Shown here: in pieces, positions 52,204-60,942 of the stretch
Layout: the number at the start of each line of letters is the position of its first letter
How positions within the stretch are numbered: the stretch's first letter is position 1
Assembly (NCBI GenBank): GCA_029821875.1
Contig: JALGXW010000024.1
Location: 1-64,000, forward strand
From: Candidatus Hebobacterum abditum
Lineage (GTDB): Bacteria > Armatimonadota > Hebobacteria > Hebobacterales > Hebobacteraceae
Direction: 5' to 3'
Length of the DNA: 64,000 bases
Position numbers and translations under genes: made by a program
The notes under the pieces: model-generated
What the model was told of the DNA's origin: nothing
Databases searched by the model: none
Seen by the model: the letters and a program-made list of their open reading frames with translations, nothing else

Positions 52204-52728
52204 ATGGAGCGCAAGTGGATCATTGGAATTGTGGTTGCATTAGCAGTGATGGTGTCTGTCTTGTGCTGGGTGGTGAGACCCGAGCATGCCTATGGCACGA
52301 CAGTTGGGAAGACGACGGGCGGGCTGACCGTGATTCCGCCCCTCCTCAAGGGCACGCTTCAGCCCACAAGCAAGAAGGAGGTGGTGAGGGCCCGCAGGTT
52401 CGAGTTGGTGGATTCGAATGGAGGCCTCCACGCGGTGCTCACGCTCTCACAGTACAGCACTCCGGAACTCAGAATGGCGGACAGGGACGGCCGGGTGCGG
52501 GCGACGCTCAGGGTCCGTGGGGACAACGTTCCGGTGCTCGCCATGGCAGACGAGGCCGGCCAGGAGCGGGCCTTGCTGTTTCTGCATGGGAACGGCAGCC
52601 CGGAGCTGTGTCTGCGCGACCAGAAGGAAACACCGCGAATCATCGCCGTTGTCGAGCCAAATGGGGTCGCGCGTCTTCTCCTAACTGACGCAGACTTCAC
52701 CGCAAAGTGGCAACAGACCGCGCCGTGA
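52204..52728 (+). CDS. Anchored beta-repeat protein, unknown
   Basis: 174 residues. Signal anchor at ~5-24, then from ~63 about four units of a strand-turn pattern: hydrophobic strand, Asp-x-x-Gly turn, Arg-Ala-x-Leu strand (FELVDSNGGLHAVLTL; LRMADRDGRVRATLRV; LAMADEAGQERALLFL; LCLRDQKETPRIIAVV). This looks like a small beta-solenoid or sheet array on the outer face of the membrane. AAAGGAG ribosome binding site. Confidence 0.7.
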   Translation: MERKWIIGIVVALAVMVSVLCWVVRPEHAYGTTVGKTTGGLTVIPPLLKGTLQPTSKKEVVRARRFELVDSNGGLHAVLTLSQYSTPELRMADRDGRVRATLRVRGDNVPVLAMADEAGQERALLFLHGNGSPELCLRDQKETPRIIAVVEPNGVARLLLTDADFTAKWQQTAP

Positions 52729-52927
52729 GCTTCTGGCAGTCAGGACGGGGCAAGGAGACCGAGGAGAGAGTAGCCCTATCTGCATTGTGGCCAGGAGGTT
52801 GTAGGTTCGCGATCGGCTGTCTCAGCAATCGGACGAGAAAGCGACGCGCCGCGTGCGGCGGGCGGCCGCCTAGGGGTGTGAGAGAGAAGTCGACCTCGGA
52901 GAGTCGCTGCTGAGGTTCGTGTCCCGC

Positions 52928-53005
52928 TGGTCGGGGCGGCCGGATTCGAACCGGCGACCTCCTGCGCCCAAGGCAGGCGCGCTGACCAAGCTGCGCTACG
53001 CCCCG
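52928..53005 (-). tRNA. tRNA-Pro (UGG)
   Basis: Complete cloverleaf on the minus strand: acceptor CGGGGCG / CGCCCCG, anticodon loop CTTGGGC giving UGG, T-arm GCCGGTTCGAATCCGGC and an encoded CCA end (52928-52930). Its first 43 nt plus 3 nt upstream recur exactly at 54056-54101. No clear promoter is visible just upstream of this copy. Confidence 0.95.
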
Positions 53006-53008
53006 ACC
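52963..53008. repeat. 46-bp direct repeat, left copy (inside tRNA-Pro)
   Basis: Identical to 54056-54101 over all 46 bp. Covers the tRNA 5' half through the anticodon stem-loop. Confidence 0.97.
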
Positions 53009-53108
53009 TGCTGTGGAGCGCGCCTGTAGGCCTGTCGCTGTCTGAGGCATCATCGGTGCGTCCCGTCGCCTTCACCGCGCGCCTCGCGGCACGTCGCGGT
53101 GCCCGTCG

Positions 53109-53765
53109 CTAGTTCATCGCTGGGCGACCGTCAGGACCCACGATCATGTGCTGAACCCTCGCTCCTGTGGCGAGGAACGGCCACGTGGAGCGCCGGACGG
53201 CTGCCGTCTCCCGCAGGCGCCACCGCCCGGCCCGCAGTCCCTTGACATCTTCGAGGTCTACCAGGAGCATTCCGAACTGGATGCTTGGCCCGGGGGACGC
53301 TACCTCGATGAGCTCGCCAGTCAGTATCTCCATCCCCGGACTCAGGAACACCTGACTCGAGTCAGGCCGCTCCTCCGAGGCCGCTGGTCGCCAGCATGAG
53401 CCGGGACAGAGCAGCTCCCTCTCCCAGCAACGCTCGCTGGTGGGCGTGAGACTGAGGAATGGATCGCTAAGGTCAGGAACCCAACTTGCGAATGTTAGCC
53501 TCACTTGGACGAGGTGGCCGTGTACGGCGACGTCCCGGCGTCGGAACTCCTTTCCCACCTGCACATGCTGGCCGCGTCGGTGTATGACGATTGCCACAGT
53601 GGGGACAGATGGCGTGAGCAGACACAGCATGCGGTACTCGATGCAGTCCTGGAGGGGCGAGCCCCTGCGCTGGAGCCGAGTCTGCCAAATGCAGTCCGAT
53701 ACGGCAACAGGCTGATTGCTCATGGTGTGCGGTGGCAGGTCAGACACGAATCCGAGGAAGATCAT
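53109..53765 (-). CDS. Hypothetical protein inside the tRNA-Pro insertion
   Basis: 218 codons, ATG 53765 with GAGGGG 10 nt upstream. Codon third positions are GC-biased more than in the overlapping plus-strand frame, supporting this strand. Sequence includes VQVRLTFASWVPDLSDPFLSL and MEILTGELIEVASPG. No family recognised, no membrane segment. If genuine it is the only substantial cargo of the insertion. Confidence 0.45.
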   Translation of the reverse strand: MIFLGFVSDLPPHTMSNQPVAVSDCIWQTRLQRRGSPLQDCIEYRMLCLLTPSVPTVAIVIHRRGQHVQVGKEFRRRDVAVHGHLVQVRLTFASWVPDLSDPFLSLTPTSERCWERELLCPGSCWRPAASEERPDSSQVFLSPGMEILTGELIEVASPGPSIQFGMLLVDLEDVKGLRAGRWRLRETAAVRRSTWPFLATGARVQHMIVGPDGRPAMN

Positions 53766-54055
53766 GGCTCTGGCGCCCCTCTATCGCTGGCCACCCCATC
53801 CTACCCAGATCACCCGAGCGGGGCAAGGGACGGCGAGCCGCATCCCTGCCGCGCGCAGCCGCTGTGAGACGATGAATTCAGCGTCGGCATTCATCCCAGC
53901 CGAGGCAGGCAGCAATTCCGCGCTTAGCATGGGAAGTGGGGACAGCTCAAGTGGCCCAGCTGCCTCTCCCCTGCGGGGGACCTGCTCGCCCTCTCGCGAC
54001 ATCAGTTGCGGGAGTGATCTTGCCTCGCTCGGAGGCTGTGCACTATGGGCCCGAG

Positions 54056-54101
54056 TGCGCCCAAGGCAGGCGCGCTGACCAAGCTGCGCTACGCCCCGAC
54101 C
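54056..54101. repeat. 46-bp direct repeat, right copy (truncated tRNA-Pro)
   Basis: 5' half of tRNA-Pro only; the tRNA sequence stops in the anticodon stem. Contains the stop codon of the annotated rdgB frame. Confidence 0.97.
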
Positions 54102-54754
54102 ATCGCGAGTATAGCCCGGGCCCTCAGAGGCGTCAACCGTTCTCCTTCGCCAGCCGCTCCCGAAGCAGCGGCCAGCTCGCGGAAGGCGCGGCCGCGGTGG
54201 CTGATGGCGTGCTTCTCGCTCGGCGTGAGCTGCGCCATGGTCCGCGTCTCGCCCTCGGGCAGGAAGATCGGGTCATAGCCGAAGCCGCTGGTGCCCCGCG
54301 GCTCGCGGGCGGTGTGCCCTTCACAGGTCCCCTCTGCCAGCAGGGCTGTGCCGTCGGGGTCCGCGTAGGCGGCGGCGCAGCGAAAGCGGGCGGCCCGCTC
54401 GTGGCCCGGGACATCTCGCAGGAGCTTCAGCACCTTCTGGTAGCGATCCTGATCGCTCGCACCCTCTCCCGCGTAGCGAGCCGACAGGATGCCCGGCTCC
54501 CCATCGAGAGCATCGACCTCGAGGCCGGAGTCGTCGGCGACGGCTGGCAGGCCGGTTGCGGCGGCCGCGCCCTCGGCCTTCAGCATCGCGTTCTCGGCGA
54601 ATGTCTGGCCGATTTCCGGAGGGGGCGCCACGTCGGGGAAGTCGGCCAAGCTGACGGCGTCGAGCTCCAACCCTTCGTCGCGGAGGATGCGCTCGATCTC
54701 GGCGGCCTTGGCCCTGTTGTGGCTGGCGACGACGAGGCGGATGCGCTGCCTCAC
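54089..54754 (-). CDS. rdgB: XTP/dITP pyrophosphatase RdgB with probable 3' frameshift
   Basis: Removes dITP/XTP from the nucleotide pool. 221 residues, GTG start overlapping rph. [56 protein letters not shown] and [16 protein letters not shown] are intact. After AFREL the frame reads an unusual tail into the truncated tRNA. A one-base shift near 54169 gives [11 protein letters not shown] and stop at 54133, like a normal RdgB end. So either a late frameshift mutation or a sequence error. Confidence 0.93.
   Translation of the reverse strand: MRQRIRLVVASHNRAKAAEIERILRDEGLELDAVSLADFPDVAPPPEIGQTFAENAMLKAEGAAAATGLPAVADDSGLEVDALDGEPGILSARYAGEGASDQDRYQKVLKLLRDVPGHERAARFRCAAAYADPDGTALLAEGTCEGHTAREPRGTSGFGYDPIFLPEGETRTMAQLTPSEKHAISHRGRAFRELAAASGAAGEGERLTPLRARAILAMVGA
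54108..54136 (-). promoter_or_regulatory. Consensus promoter left beside the truncated tRNA-Pro
   Basis: Minus strand TTGACG (54136-54131), 17-bp spacer, TATACT (54113-54108). Expected start is about 3 nt before the tRNA 5' end. It lies within the 3' end of rdgB. Confidence 0.8.
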
Positions 54755-55473
54755 AGGCCGGCCTCTTCGAACGCGCGCTGTTGGGCTGCGGAAAGTTGCT
54801 TGAGTCCCTGACCTGCCACATCCAGCATCTCGTTGAGGCGGTTCCGGTCGAACGGCAGGCCTTCCGCGGTGCCCTGCACCTCCACGAACTTGCCGCCCCC
54901 GGTCATGACGACGTTCATGTCCACCGCCGCCATGCTGTCCTCGGCGTAGTTCAGATCGAGCACGACCTCGCCGGAGACAACTCCGACGCTGACGGCCGCT
55001 ACTGAATCGAAGGTCGGGATCTTGGCGAAGACCCCCTGCCCCCTCAGCTTGTGCAGCGCCTCGACCAGGGCGACGTAAGCGCCCGTCACAGAGGCCGTTC
55101 GCGTTCCGCCGTCAGCCTGGATCACATCGCAGTCCAGCGTTACGGCGCGTTCGCCCAGAGCGTCGAGGTCCACCACAGCGCGCAGCGAGCGGCCGATGAG
55201 GCGCTGGATCTCGGCCGTCCTCCCGCTTGTCTGGGTGCGGCCGCGGGGGGTCCGTTCGGCCCCGGCGCGAGGGAGCATACTGTACTCCGCCGTCACCCAT
55301 CCCCGCTGGGAGCCGGCGAGGAACCGCGGGACATCGCCGAGCACCGAGGCCGTGCAGATGACGACCGTGTCGCCAATCTCGACGAGGCATGAGCCCTCGG
55401 CGTACTTGCTGTAGCCTGTGCTCATGGAGACCGGGCGGAGCTCGTCGTTCGCGCGACCGTCTGCCCTAGGCAT
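54751..55473 (-). CDS. rph: Ribonuclease PH
   Basis: Phosphorolytic 3'-end trimming of tRNA precursors, 240 residues. [87 protein letters not shown] and [19 protein letters not shown] cover the fold and active site. AAAGGAG before ATG 55473. Overlaps rdgB (GTGA), a common pair. Confidence 0.97.
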   Translation of the reverse strand: MPRADGRANDELRPVSMSTGYSKYAEGSCLVEIGDTVVICTASVLGDVPRFLAGSQRGWVTAEYSMLPRAGAERTPRGRTQTSGRTAEIQRLIGRSLRAVVDLDALGERAVTLDCDVIQADGGTRTASVTGAYVALVEALHKLRGQGVFAKIPTFDSVAAVSVGVVSGEVVLDLNYAEDSMAAVDMNVVMTGGGKFVEVQGTAEGLPFDRNRLNEMLDVAGQGLKQLSAAQQRAFEEAGL

Positions 55474-55507
55474 TGCTCTCCTTTCGAGACGAGAGAATCC
55501 AGAAGCG

Positions 55508-56719
55508 CTACGTCGTCTTCGCAGCCGGGCTCAGCCTCAGCCGCGCGTACGGGGGAAGGGGGCCGCCTATGAGTGGGCGGGCATAGTCGATGAAGGCCGA
55601 AGTGACGTCGTTGCCCTCGGCGGTGATGAACTCGTCGGGCACGGGCCGCTCGGCGTTGGCCACCGCGTCCAGAGACGCGAGCCCGGTGTCGCAGCGGTAG
55701 GGATCTTGGCTCACGCGCTCCAGCGTGATCATCTTGTCGGTGACGCCCTCGCATGCGCGCCGGACGGCGGCCTTGCCGACCATCTTCGCCTCCGCCACAT
55801 CCACCTCCGACTGCGCGAGCCCGAAGCTCCTCTGGATCGTGCCAGCCTTGTCGAAGCGCGCCTTGATGCCCAGCTCCTCGGCGATCAGATTCACGAGGTA
55901 GTCGCCGACGCCGCCGAGCTGCTTGTGGCCGAAGGCGTCCGTGCCAATGGCGTGTTTGAACGAGACGAGCGGCTCGCCGCTCTCGTCCCGCAGGCCCTCG
56001 CAGACGGCGAGCACGCATCCGTGGCCCTTCGCCACCTCGCGCTTCGCGTCGGCGAGGAAGCGCTCCGCGTCGAACGCGCGCTCGGGTAGGCAGATGAGGT
56101 GCGGCGGATCGCCCGCCTGATCGCGCGCCAAGGCAGTGGCGGCGGTGATCCAGCCCGCGTTGCGCCCCATCGTCTCGACGATCTTGACCGTGTCGACTGT
56201 GTGCATCGCTGCCGTGTCCCTGCCGGCGTCCCGCGTGGCGAGCGCGTTGAAGCGAGCCACGCTCCCGTATCCCGGGCAGTGGTCGGTGTAGGCGAGGTCG
56301 TTGTCGACGGTCTTGGGGATGCCGATCACCCGCATCTCCCAGCCGGCTTCCTCCGCGAGGCGGCCGACCTGATGGCTGGTGTCGGCCGAGTCGTTGCCGC
56401 CTATGTAGAACCAGTAGCGGATGTTGTGGGCCTTGAATATCTCGAGGAGCCGTGCGAAATCCTCACTCGCGAGCTTCTTCCGACATGAGCCAAGGGCGGC
56501 GGACGGCGTAGTCGGCAGGAGCCGGATCATGTCGTCGCTCTCCGCGCGCAGATCGGCGATGTTCTCTTCCAGGATACCTTCGACGCCGTTGATGGCGCCG
56601 TATATCTCCTTGATCTCCGAGTGCCGCTTGGCCTCTTCGATGACGCCGGCCAAGCTTGCATTGATCACGGCGGTGGGTCCGCCCGACTGACCTACGATTG
56701 CGTTGCCGTCAAGCGCCAT
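55508..56719 (-). CDS. 6-phosphofructokinase, pyrophosphate-dependent type
   Basis: Phosphorylates fructose 6-phosphate, 403 residues. ATG 56719 is set by GGAGG 9 nt upstream. [17 protein letters not shown] at the N-terminus, [14 protein letters not shown] (Asp-rich substrate loop; the ATP enzymes read GGDGS), [25 protein letters not shown] and [13 protein letters not shown] resemble PPi-PFK. PPi use is inferred from these motifs. Neighbours the Cgl0158-type aldolase. Confidence 0.88.
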   Translation of the reverse strand: MALDGNAIVGQSGGPTAVINASLAGVIEEAKRHSEIKEIYGAINGVEGILEENIADLRAESDDMIRLLPTTPSAALGSCRKKLASEDFARLLEIFKAHNIRYWFYIGGNDSADTSHQVGRLAEEAGWEMRVIGIPKTVDNDLAYTDHCPGYGSVARFNALATRDAGRDTAAMHTVDTVKIVETMGRNAGWITAATALARDQAGDPPHLICLPERAFDAERFLADAKREVAKGHGCVLAVCEGLRDESGEPLVSFKHAIGTDAFGHKQLGGVGDYLVNLIAEELGIKARFDKAGTIQRSFGLAQSEVDVAEAKMVGKAAVRRACEGVTDKMITLERVSQDPYRCDTGLASLDAVANAERPVPDEFITAEGNDVTSAFIDYARPLIGGPLPPYARLRLSPAAKTT

Positions 56720-56745
56720 GGCGGCCATCCTCCAGGGCAGAACGC

Positions 56746-57792
56746 TTACCGGGTCAGCCACCTCGTCAGAGCATCGAAGCTCTGATTGCGGCTCGCCATC
56801 AGTCTGTCGAGGGCACCATCCGGCTCCCTGCCCTCGCGCACGACCGCATTGACGGCCAGGGCGAAGGAGAGTGGGTCGTCGTCTCCCGGGAAAAGCACAC
56901 TGCGGCCGATCAGGCCCCCCCGCACATTCGTGCGCGCCCGAACGGCGTCTGAGAACTGGTTGAGCATCGGCGTGGGATCTTCGCCCGCCCCGCCAGCAAC
57001 CACGAGGAGCGGCAGGCTGGTGCTTCGGGCGACTCGCTCGAAGCCGTCAATGTAGGGCACTTCGAGCCAGAGGCCGCGAGATGAATCTCCCAGCGCCGAG
57101 GCCACACCGATCACCTTGACGATGTCCTGGACGGTTCGGCGCAGACGCAGGCGACCCTCGACCTTGGTCACAGGCACCGGCTCGACAAAGATCGGCAGCC
57201 CACGCTCGTTGCATCCTCGGATGGCCCGCGCGCAGTACTCGAGAGTGCGATTCGTGAGTTCTGGCTCTTCCGGACAGATCCGGACGACGACCTTGCCGCC
57301 GTCGAGGCCCAGATCGTCCAGCGACTCCGCCGTGAAGCAAGTGAGCCTGTCGTCTGTCTCCCAGGCCGAGCCCGCAAGGCCGGACCGGTTCATCGAGCCG
57401 AGGAGAACGCGCTGATCGAGGAAGCTCGGGCCCCCGGCCTCTCTGACGAGGGCGTTGATGATGAGCAGATCCTCGATGATGTCTGTTGTGGCGATGACGC
57501 CGTCGATGCCCGGGGTAGAGATGATCCGCAGCACGCGGCCAAGGTACTGGTGCCGGTCGCCCATGGCGATCGGGTTCTCGCCGACCGCGGTCAGCATGCG
57601 GGCGGGGTGGTCGGCGGCGAGCATGACGAGCCGTCCCTGCGGGGCGAGATCGGGCCGCCGCTGCCTGCGGGCGGCCTCCTGGAGGATGAGCTGGGGCCGG
57701 CGAACGCGCACCTCGGTGACGCGGTCGAAGATCGCCATGGGCAGGAACGCGGAGAGATCGAAGACATAGTCCTCCAGCGTGTACGAGATCAT
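56746..57792 (-). CDS. Cgl0158-type (beta/alpha)8-barrel aldolase-like protein
   Basis: 348 residues, GGAGGTG 8 nt before ATG 57792. LVMLAADHPARMLTAVGENPIAM, GIDGVIATTDIIEDLLIINAL, LLGSMNRSGLAG, LGLDGGKVVVRI and LIGRSVLFPGDDD recall the actinobacterial Cgl0158 family often found with inositol-catabolism genes and related to class I aldolases. Catalytic Lys not assigned. Located 26 bp before PPi-PFK, so a split of a hexose or cyclitol phosphate fits. Confidence 0.78.
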   Translation of the reverse strand: MISYTLEDYVFDLSAFLPMAIFDRVTEVRVRRPQLILQEAARRQRRPDLAPQGRLVMLAADHPARMLTAVGENPIAMGDRHQYLGRVLRIISTPGIDGVIATTDIIEDLLIINALVREAGGPSFLDQRVLLGSMNRSGLAGSAWETDDRLTCFTAESLDDLGLDGGKVVVRICPEEPELTNRTLEYCARAIRGCNERGLPIFVEPVPVTKVEGRLRLRRTVQDIVKVIGVASALGDSSRGLWLEVPYIDGFERVARSTSLPLLVVAGGAGEDPTPMLNQFSDAVRARTNVRGGLIGRSVLFPGDDDPLSFALAVNAVVREGREPDGALDRLMASRNQSFDALTRWLTR

Positions 57793-58076
57793 TGCGAAGA
57801 CACCTCCGGATTCACGAGATGTGAGGGCGCTCCCCTGTGAGACCGGCGGAGAGGGCCCTGCCCCCGTCCAGGAGCGCCGCCAGCGCCTTTCCTTACTATT
57901 GAACTTGCAGCACAGACTCCGGCCATCGCGGCCCTACCTCACGTCAGCGACATGCGGACTCCACCGACAAGGGAACGCCAAGAAGACGAAATGCTCCACC
58001 CACCCTTCGCCCAGCAGAATGCTCTTCGGCGTCCGGGGGCTGAACCCCTGTTCGCGCCGGAGACATGGTAGAACGG

Positions 58077-59873
58077 CTAGTCGGCCAAGATCAGCTCTGC
58101 CAGGCGGCGCCTGGCTTGCTCATAGACCGCATTCCGGTTGGGCCAGGAGGGGGAGTCCCCCGCCTCCCACATGGTGGCTGGAAGCAGGCCCTTCACCAAG
58201 GAGCGCACCTCGTCGCTTCGACCGGCCGCCTCGGCCAGGGCTATGTACTCCCGGTCCTGCACGCCGCGGCGGTACATTTTCATGCGAATGCTGCTCATAG
58301 GGCCGGGGTAGCCTCGATCCTGCTCGGGGAAGACCTTATCCTCGCCCGGATAGAAGAGGGTGCCGTCGCCGTTGCCGGTGGTGAACGGAGTGCCGCTGGT
58401 GAAGATGACCGGGTTCATGAAGATGTTCTTCGGGCGGTCGTTGGGCTTCTCATTGGAGTTGGGGTACCAGTGGGTGCTCTCCCAGGTGAACCATCGCGGG
58501 ATGTCGTGCTGGTAGGCAATCCACGGCTTGAGACGGAACGCGATTCCATATTCGTCGAGGACATCTGCTGCTGTGCGGGGCCGGTAGGCGGCATAGATCC
58601 ACACGCGCTCGCCACGATCGAGCGCGGCCTGCCGCGGCCCCTGCTTCAGGTAGGCGGTGGGCGAGCACCAGATGTCCACTGCGCCGACGAGTTCGTCCAT
58701 TGGCCACTTGGACAGGAAGACCGGAAGCCGGCCGCCCGGCCCCGGGTTGTCGTGGATCCACCGGGCGCGCTCGACGACCCAGCCGAATCGATCTTTCCCC
58801 GGCTCGTCGGTCAGGTAGAGGAAGTACTCCACATCGGGCGCGTTGTCCTCAAACCAGGTCACCCAACGGTCTGACTCCCTGCGATAGCCCTCTTCACTGT
58901 CGGGAAAACGAACGCCGTAGGTGTTCACGGAGTACAGTGTATTGCCGACGCCTTCGCCTGGGCCTTCGTACCCCACGGCTGGCGAGAATGCGTCGCCAGT
59001 CAGTGTGCCTTCGAGGGCCTCGAGTTCCCGCCACGTCCCAGCCCCAATCAGCTCGATCCGGTGGCGATGGGCCATCCGATGGTAATGCCGGATCATCTCC
59101 CAGAGTTCGGGCCCCCGCCCAAGTCCGTGCCGGGCAGCGATGTTCTCTCCACTGTAGAAGACCATGGAGTGGTAGTGGTTGCTATCGGGCAGCGCGAAGT
59201 CGAGCACCTCGAGCTCAAGGAGAAGCTCACCAGCGGTCTCATCGCCTACGGTGACGGTCGCAGTGGCGGTGTAGGTGCCCGGGGGTGCGCCTTCTCGAGG
59301 GACGTAGACATCGCCCCAGACCCCCTGGTTGCTGTTGGCGGCGATGTCCAGCGGCGCTCCGCCGAGGCCGGGCTTGGCGGAGAAGGGAATGAGGGCATCG
59401 GGAATCCACCCGGTGAGCTTGGGGTTTGCGGCCGCGCTCCAGTTGAACCCGCCGCCTCGGGGATCGTTGTAAGAGGGCGTCTCGACGTGGAGGTAATGCT
59501 CCGTGAACAACTCCACGCCCAGGCCGCGGTAGTCGTTTGGAGGGGGCAGCGGATGGCTGCCGCGGATCCGAGCGTCGCCGCTGACGAAGTCGGAGATGCC
59601 AACGTTGACCTCCTCGGCGCCGCCTGCCCCGCCCTCGAGGATGATCTGGAAAGCGACAATCTCATTGCGGGCGGCGAAGAGCGTGATCTTCTCGCCGTCC
59701 CAAACGGAGTTGTTCTCGCCGGATTTCAGCGGGTTGTCCAGGTCTTCGCGGAAGACCTTCTCCCCATCGTCGACAGCCCAGATGTGCCGCAGTCCAGAAC
59801 CGGCGGCCGCTTGCACGGCGAAGACGAGACTGAAGGCCAGAGCTGCAAACGACATCAACCGCACAGATTCCAT
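58077..59873 (-). CDS. Exported DUF4091-type glycoside-hydrolase-like protein
   Basis: 598 residues from ATG 59873 with AAGGGGGA upstream. Signal peptide MESVRLMSFAALAFSLVFA, beta-sandwich domains, then a TIM-barrel-like part (DVEYFLYLTDEPGKDRFGWV with an acidic DEP pair, VDIWCSPTAYL) and a C-terminal RRGVQDREYIALAE, the DUF4091 signature. Likely acts on a polysaccharide outside the cytoplasm; the substrate is unknown. Confidence 0.82.
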   Translation of the reverse strand: MESVRLMSFAALAFSLVFAVQAAAGSGLRHIWAVDDGEKVFREDLDNPLKSGENNSVWDGEKITLFAARNEIVAFQIILEGGAGGAEEVNVGISDFVSGDARIRGSHPLPPPNDYRGLGVELFTEHYLHVETPSYNDPRGGGFNWSAAANPKLTGWIPDALIPFSAKPGLGGAPLDIAANSNQGVWGDVYVPREGAPPGTYTATATVTVGDETAGELLLELEVLDFALPDSNHYHSMVFYSGENIAARHGLGRGPELWEMIRHYHRMAHRHRIELIGAGTWRELEALEGTLTGDAFSPAVGYEGPGEGVGNTLYSVNTYGVRFPDSEEGYRRESDRWVTWFEDNAPDVEYFLYLTDEPGKDRFGWVVERARWIHDNPGPGGRLPVFLSKWPMDELVGAVDIWCSPTAYLKQGPRQAALDRGERVWIYAAYRPRTAADVLDEYGIAFRLKPWIAYQHDIPRWFTWESTHWYPNSNEKPNDRPKNIFMNPVIFTSGTPFTTGNGDGTLFYPGEDKVFPEQDRGYPGPMSSIRMKMYRRGVQDREYIALAEAAGRSDEVRSLVKGLLPATMWEAGDSPSWPNRNAVYEQARRRLAELILAD

Positions 59874-59997
59874 CGGACACATTCCCCCTTGATCTCCCAA
59901 AGTCAGGGGATCGCCCGCCCCGGATCTGGGACGGACGATAGAGCGGTTTCCAGTGGCAGGCGGCAGTTCCCCTGCCGCGCTTGGCTACCGCGTCGCC

Positions 59998-60930
59998 TCA
60001 GAGCCGCGCCCAAGCATGCGCGAGCGTTCGTTTGGCGTTGGCTATGACCAGCTCTGGCGGCTCTCCCTCGGCGGGCCTGACCTCGAAGCTCACCACTGGC
60101 ATAGTGGTCGGGGTGTTGCGCTTGAAGTAACCGGCGTAGACGAGGGCTTCGAGGAAGCGCCTCACTTCCTCTGTCCCCACCGCGCCGCCGGGCACGCCGA
60201 ATCGGGGGTGCCTGTCCCCGTAGGCCGCGTGGGCCGTGTCGGCGATAACGCAGTTCCCGATATGGACGTGTATCAGGTGATCGACTGCGGCCAGGGCGGT
60301 CTCGTCGATGCGTTCGTTGAGCTGCGGCAAGTGGCTCAGGTCGATGGTGAGCCCGAAGTTGCTGCACTCCCCCCACACCTTCTCGGCGATCTCGGCCGCC
60401 TCTCTGGTGGGGCCGACGAGCTGGCGCTTGTCGATATCCTGGTCGAAGTTCTCCAATGAGATCGAGAGCATGCGCTCCTGGGCCTGCTCCTGCGCGTAGC
60501 CGCACAGCTCCTTAAGGGATTCCACCAGGATGTCAGTGGCCTTCGGCCGATCCGCCTCGCCGGGATCGGCCCCGCTCGGCACGGCCATCAGCGCGGCGCC
60601 GAGTTCGTAAGCTTGGTCTATCAGCTGCTTGCCCTCGGCAACTGCCGCCTTACGCTTGTCGGCGTCCAGGTCGCACAGGTTCAGGTTCTGCTGCAAGAAG
60701 GCCGGCTGGGCGGCGAAGATCACCTCCAGACCGGACGTCGCCAGCAAATCGGCGGCCTGGGAGCGCACCTTCGGGTCCTTGATCCAGCCCACCTCGACCG
60801 CGGAGAAGAAGGTGTCGGTCGCGATCTGCGAGAGCGTCTCCAGTATGGGGCCCTCTCCTCCGAGGCAGTCAGGGAAAGCCATCGCGTGGACTATTCCGAC
60901 GTGGCAATACGCTTCCAGTGGCTCCTGCAT
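59998..60930 (-). CDS. Sugar phosphate isomerase/epimerase-type TIM barrel
   Basis: 310 residues of the xylose-isomerase-like barrel family (IolE/IolH/IolI relatives). FFSAVEVGWIKD, ISLENFDQ (metal Glu), FGLTIDLSHLPQ (Asp, His), HVHIGNCV (His) and VVSFEVRPAEG (Glu) outline the metal site. Starts 12 bp after iolB on the same strand, so inositol or related cyclitol/keto-sugar isomerisation is likely. Confidence 0.87.
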   Translation of the reverse strand: MQEPLEAYCHVGIVHAMAFPDCLGGEGPILETLSQIATDTFFSAVEVGWIKDPKVRSQAADLLATSGLEVIFAAQPAFLQQNLNLCDLDADKRKAAVAEGKQLIDQAYELGAALMAVPSGADPGEADRPKATDILVESLKELCGYAQEQAQERMLSISLENFDQDIDKRQLVGPTREAAEIAEKVWGECSNFGLTIDLSHLPQLNERIDETALAAVDHLIHVHIGNCVIADTAHAAYGDRHPRFGVPGGAVGTEEVRRFLEALVYAGYFKRNTPTTMPVVSFEVRPAEGEPPELVIANAKRTLAHAWARL

Positions 60931-60942
60931 CTCTTCCTCACT

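Larger units (their letters stand above)
53009..54101. mobile_element. 1,093-bp insertion in tRNA-Pro (putative integrated element remnant)
   Basis: Bounded by the two 46-bp repeats (one repeat plus the 1,047-bp interior). Deleting it would rejoin the tRNA 3' half with its 5' half and with a consensus promoter at 54108-54136. No integrase or transposase is visible, so it is either a minimal passenger or a decayed element. Interior carries a possible 218-aa gene and a shorter upstream frame (54002-53781, 73 codons, minus strand, poorly supported). Confidence 0.65.

Noticed and set aside
53505-53867. 120-codon plus-strand frame inside the tRNA-Pro insertion
   Set aside because: TTG start without ribosome binding site and weaker third-position GC than the overlapping minus-strand frame.
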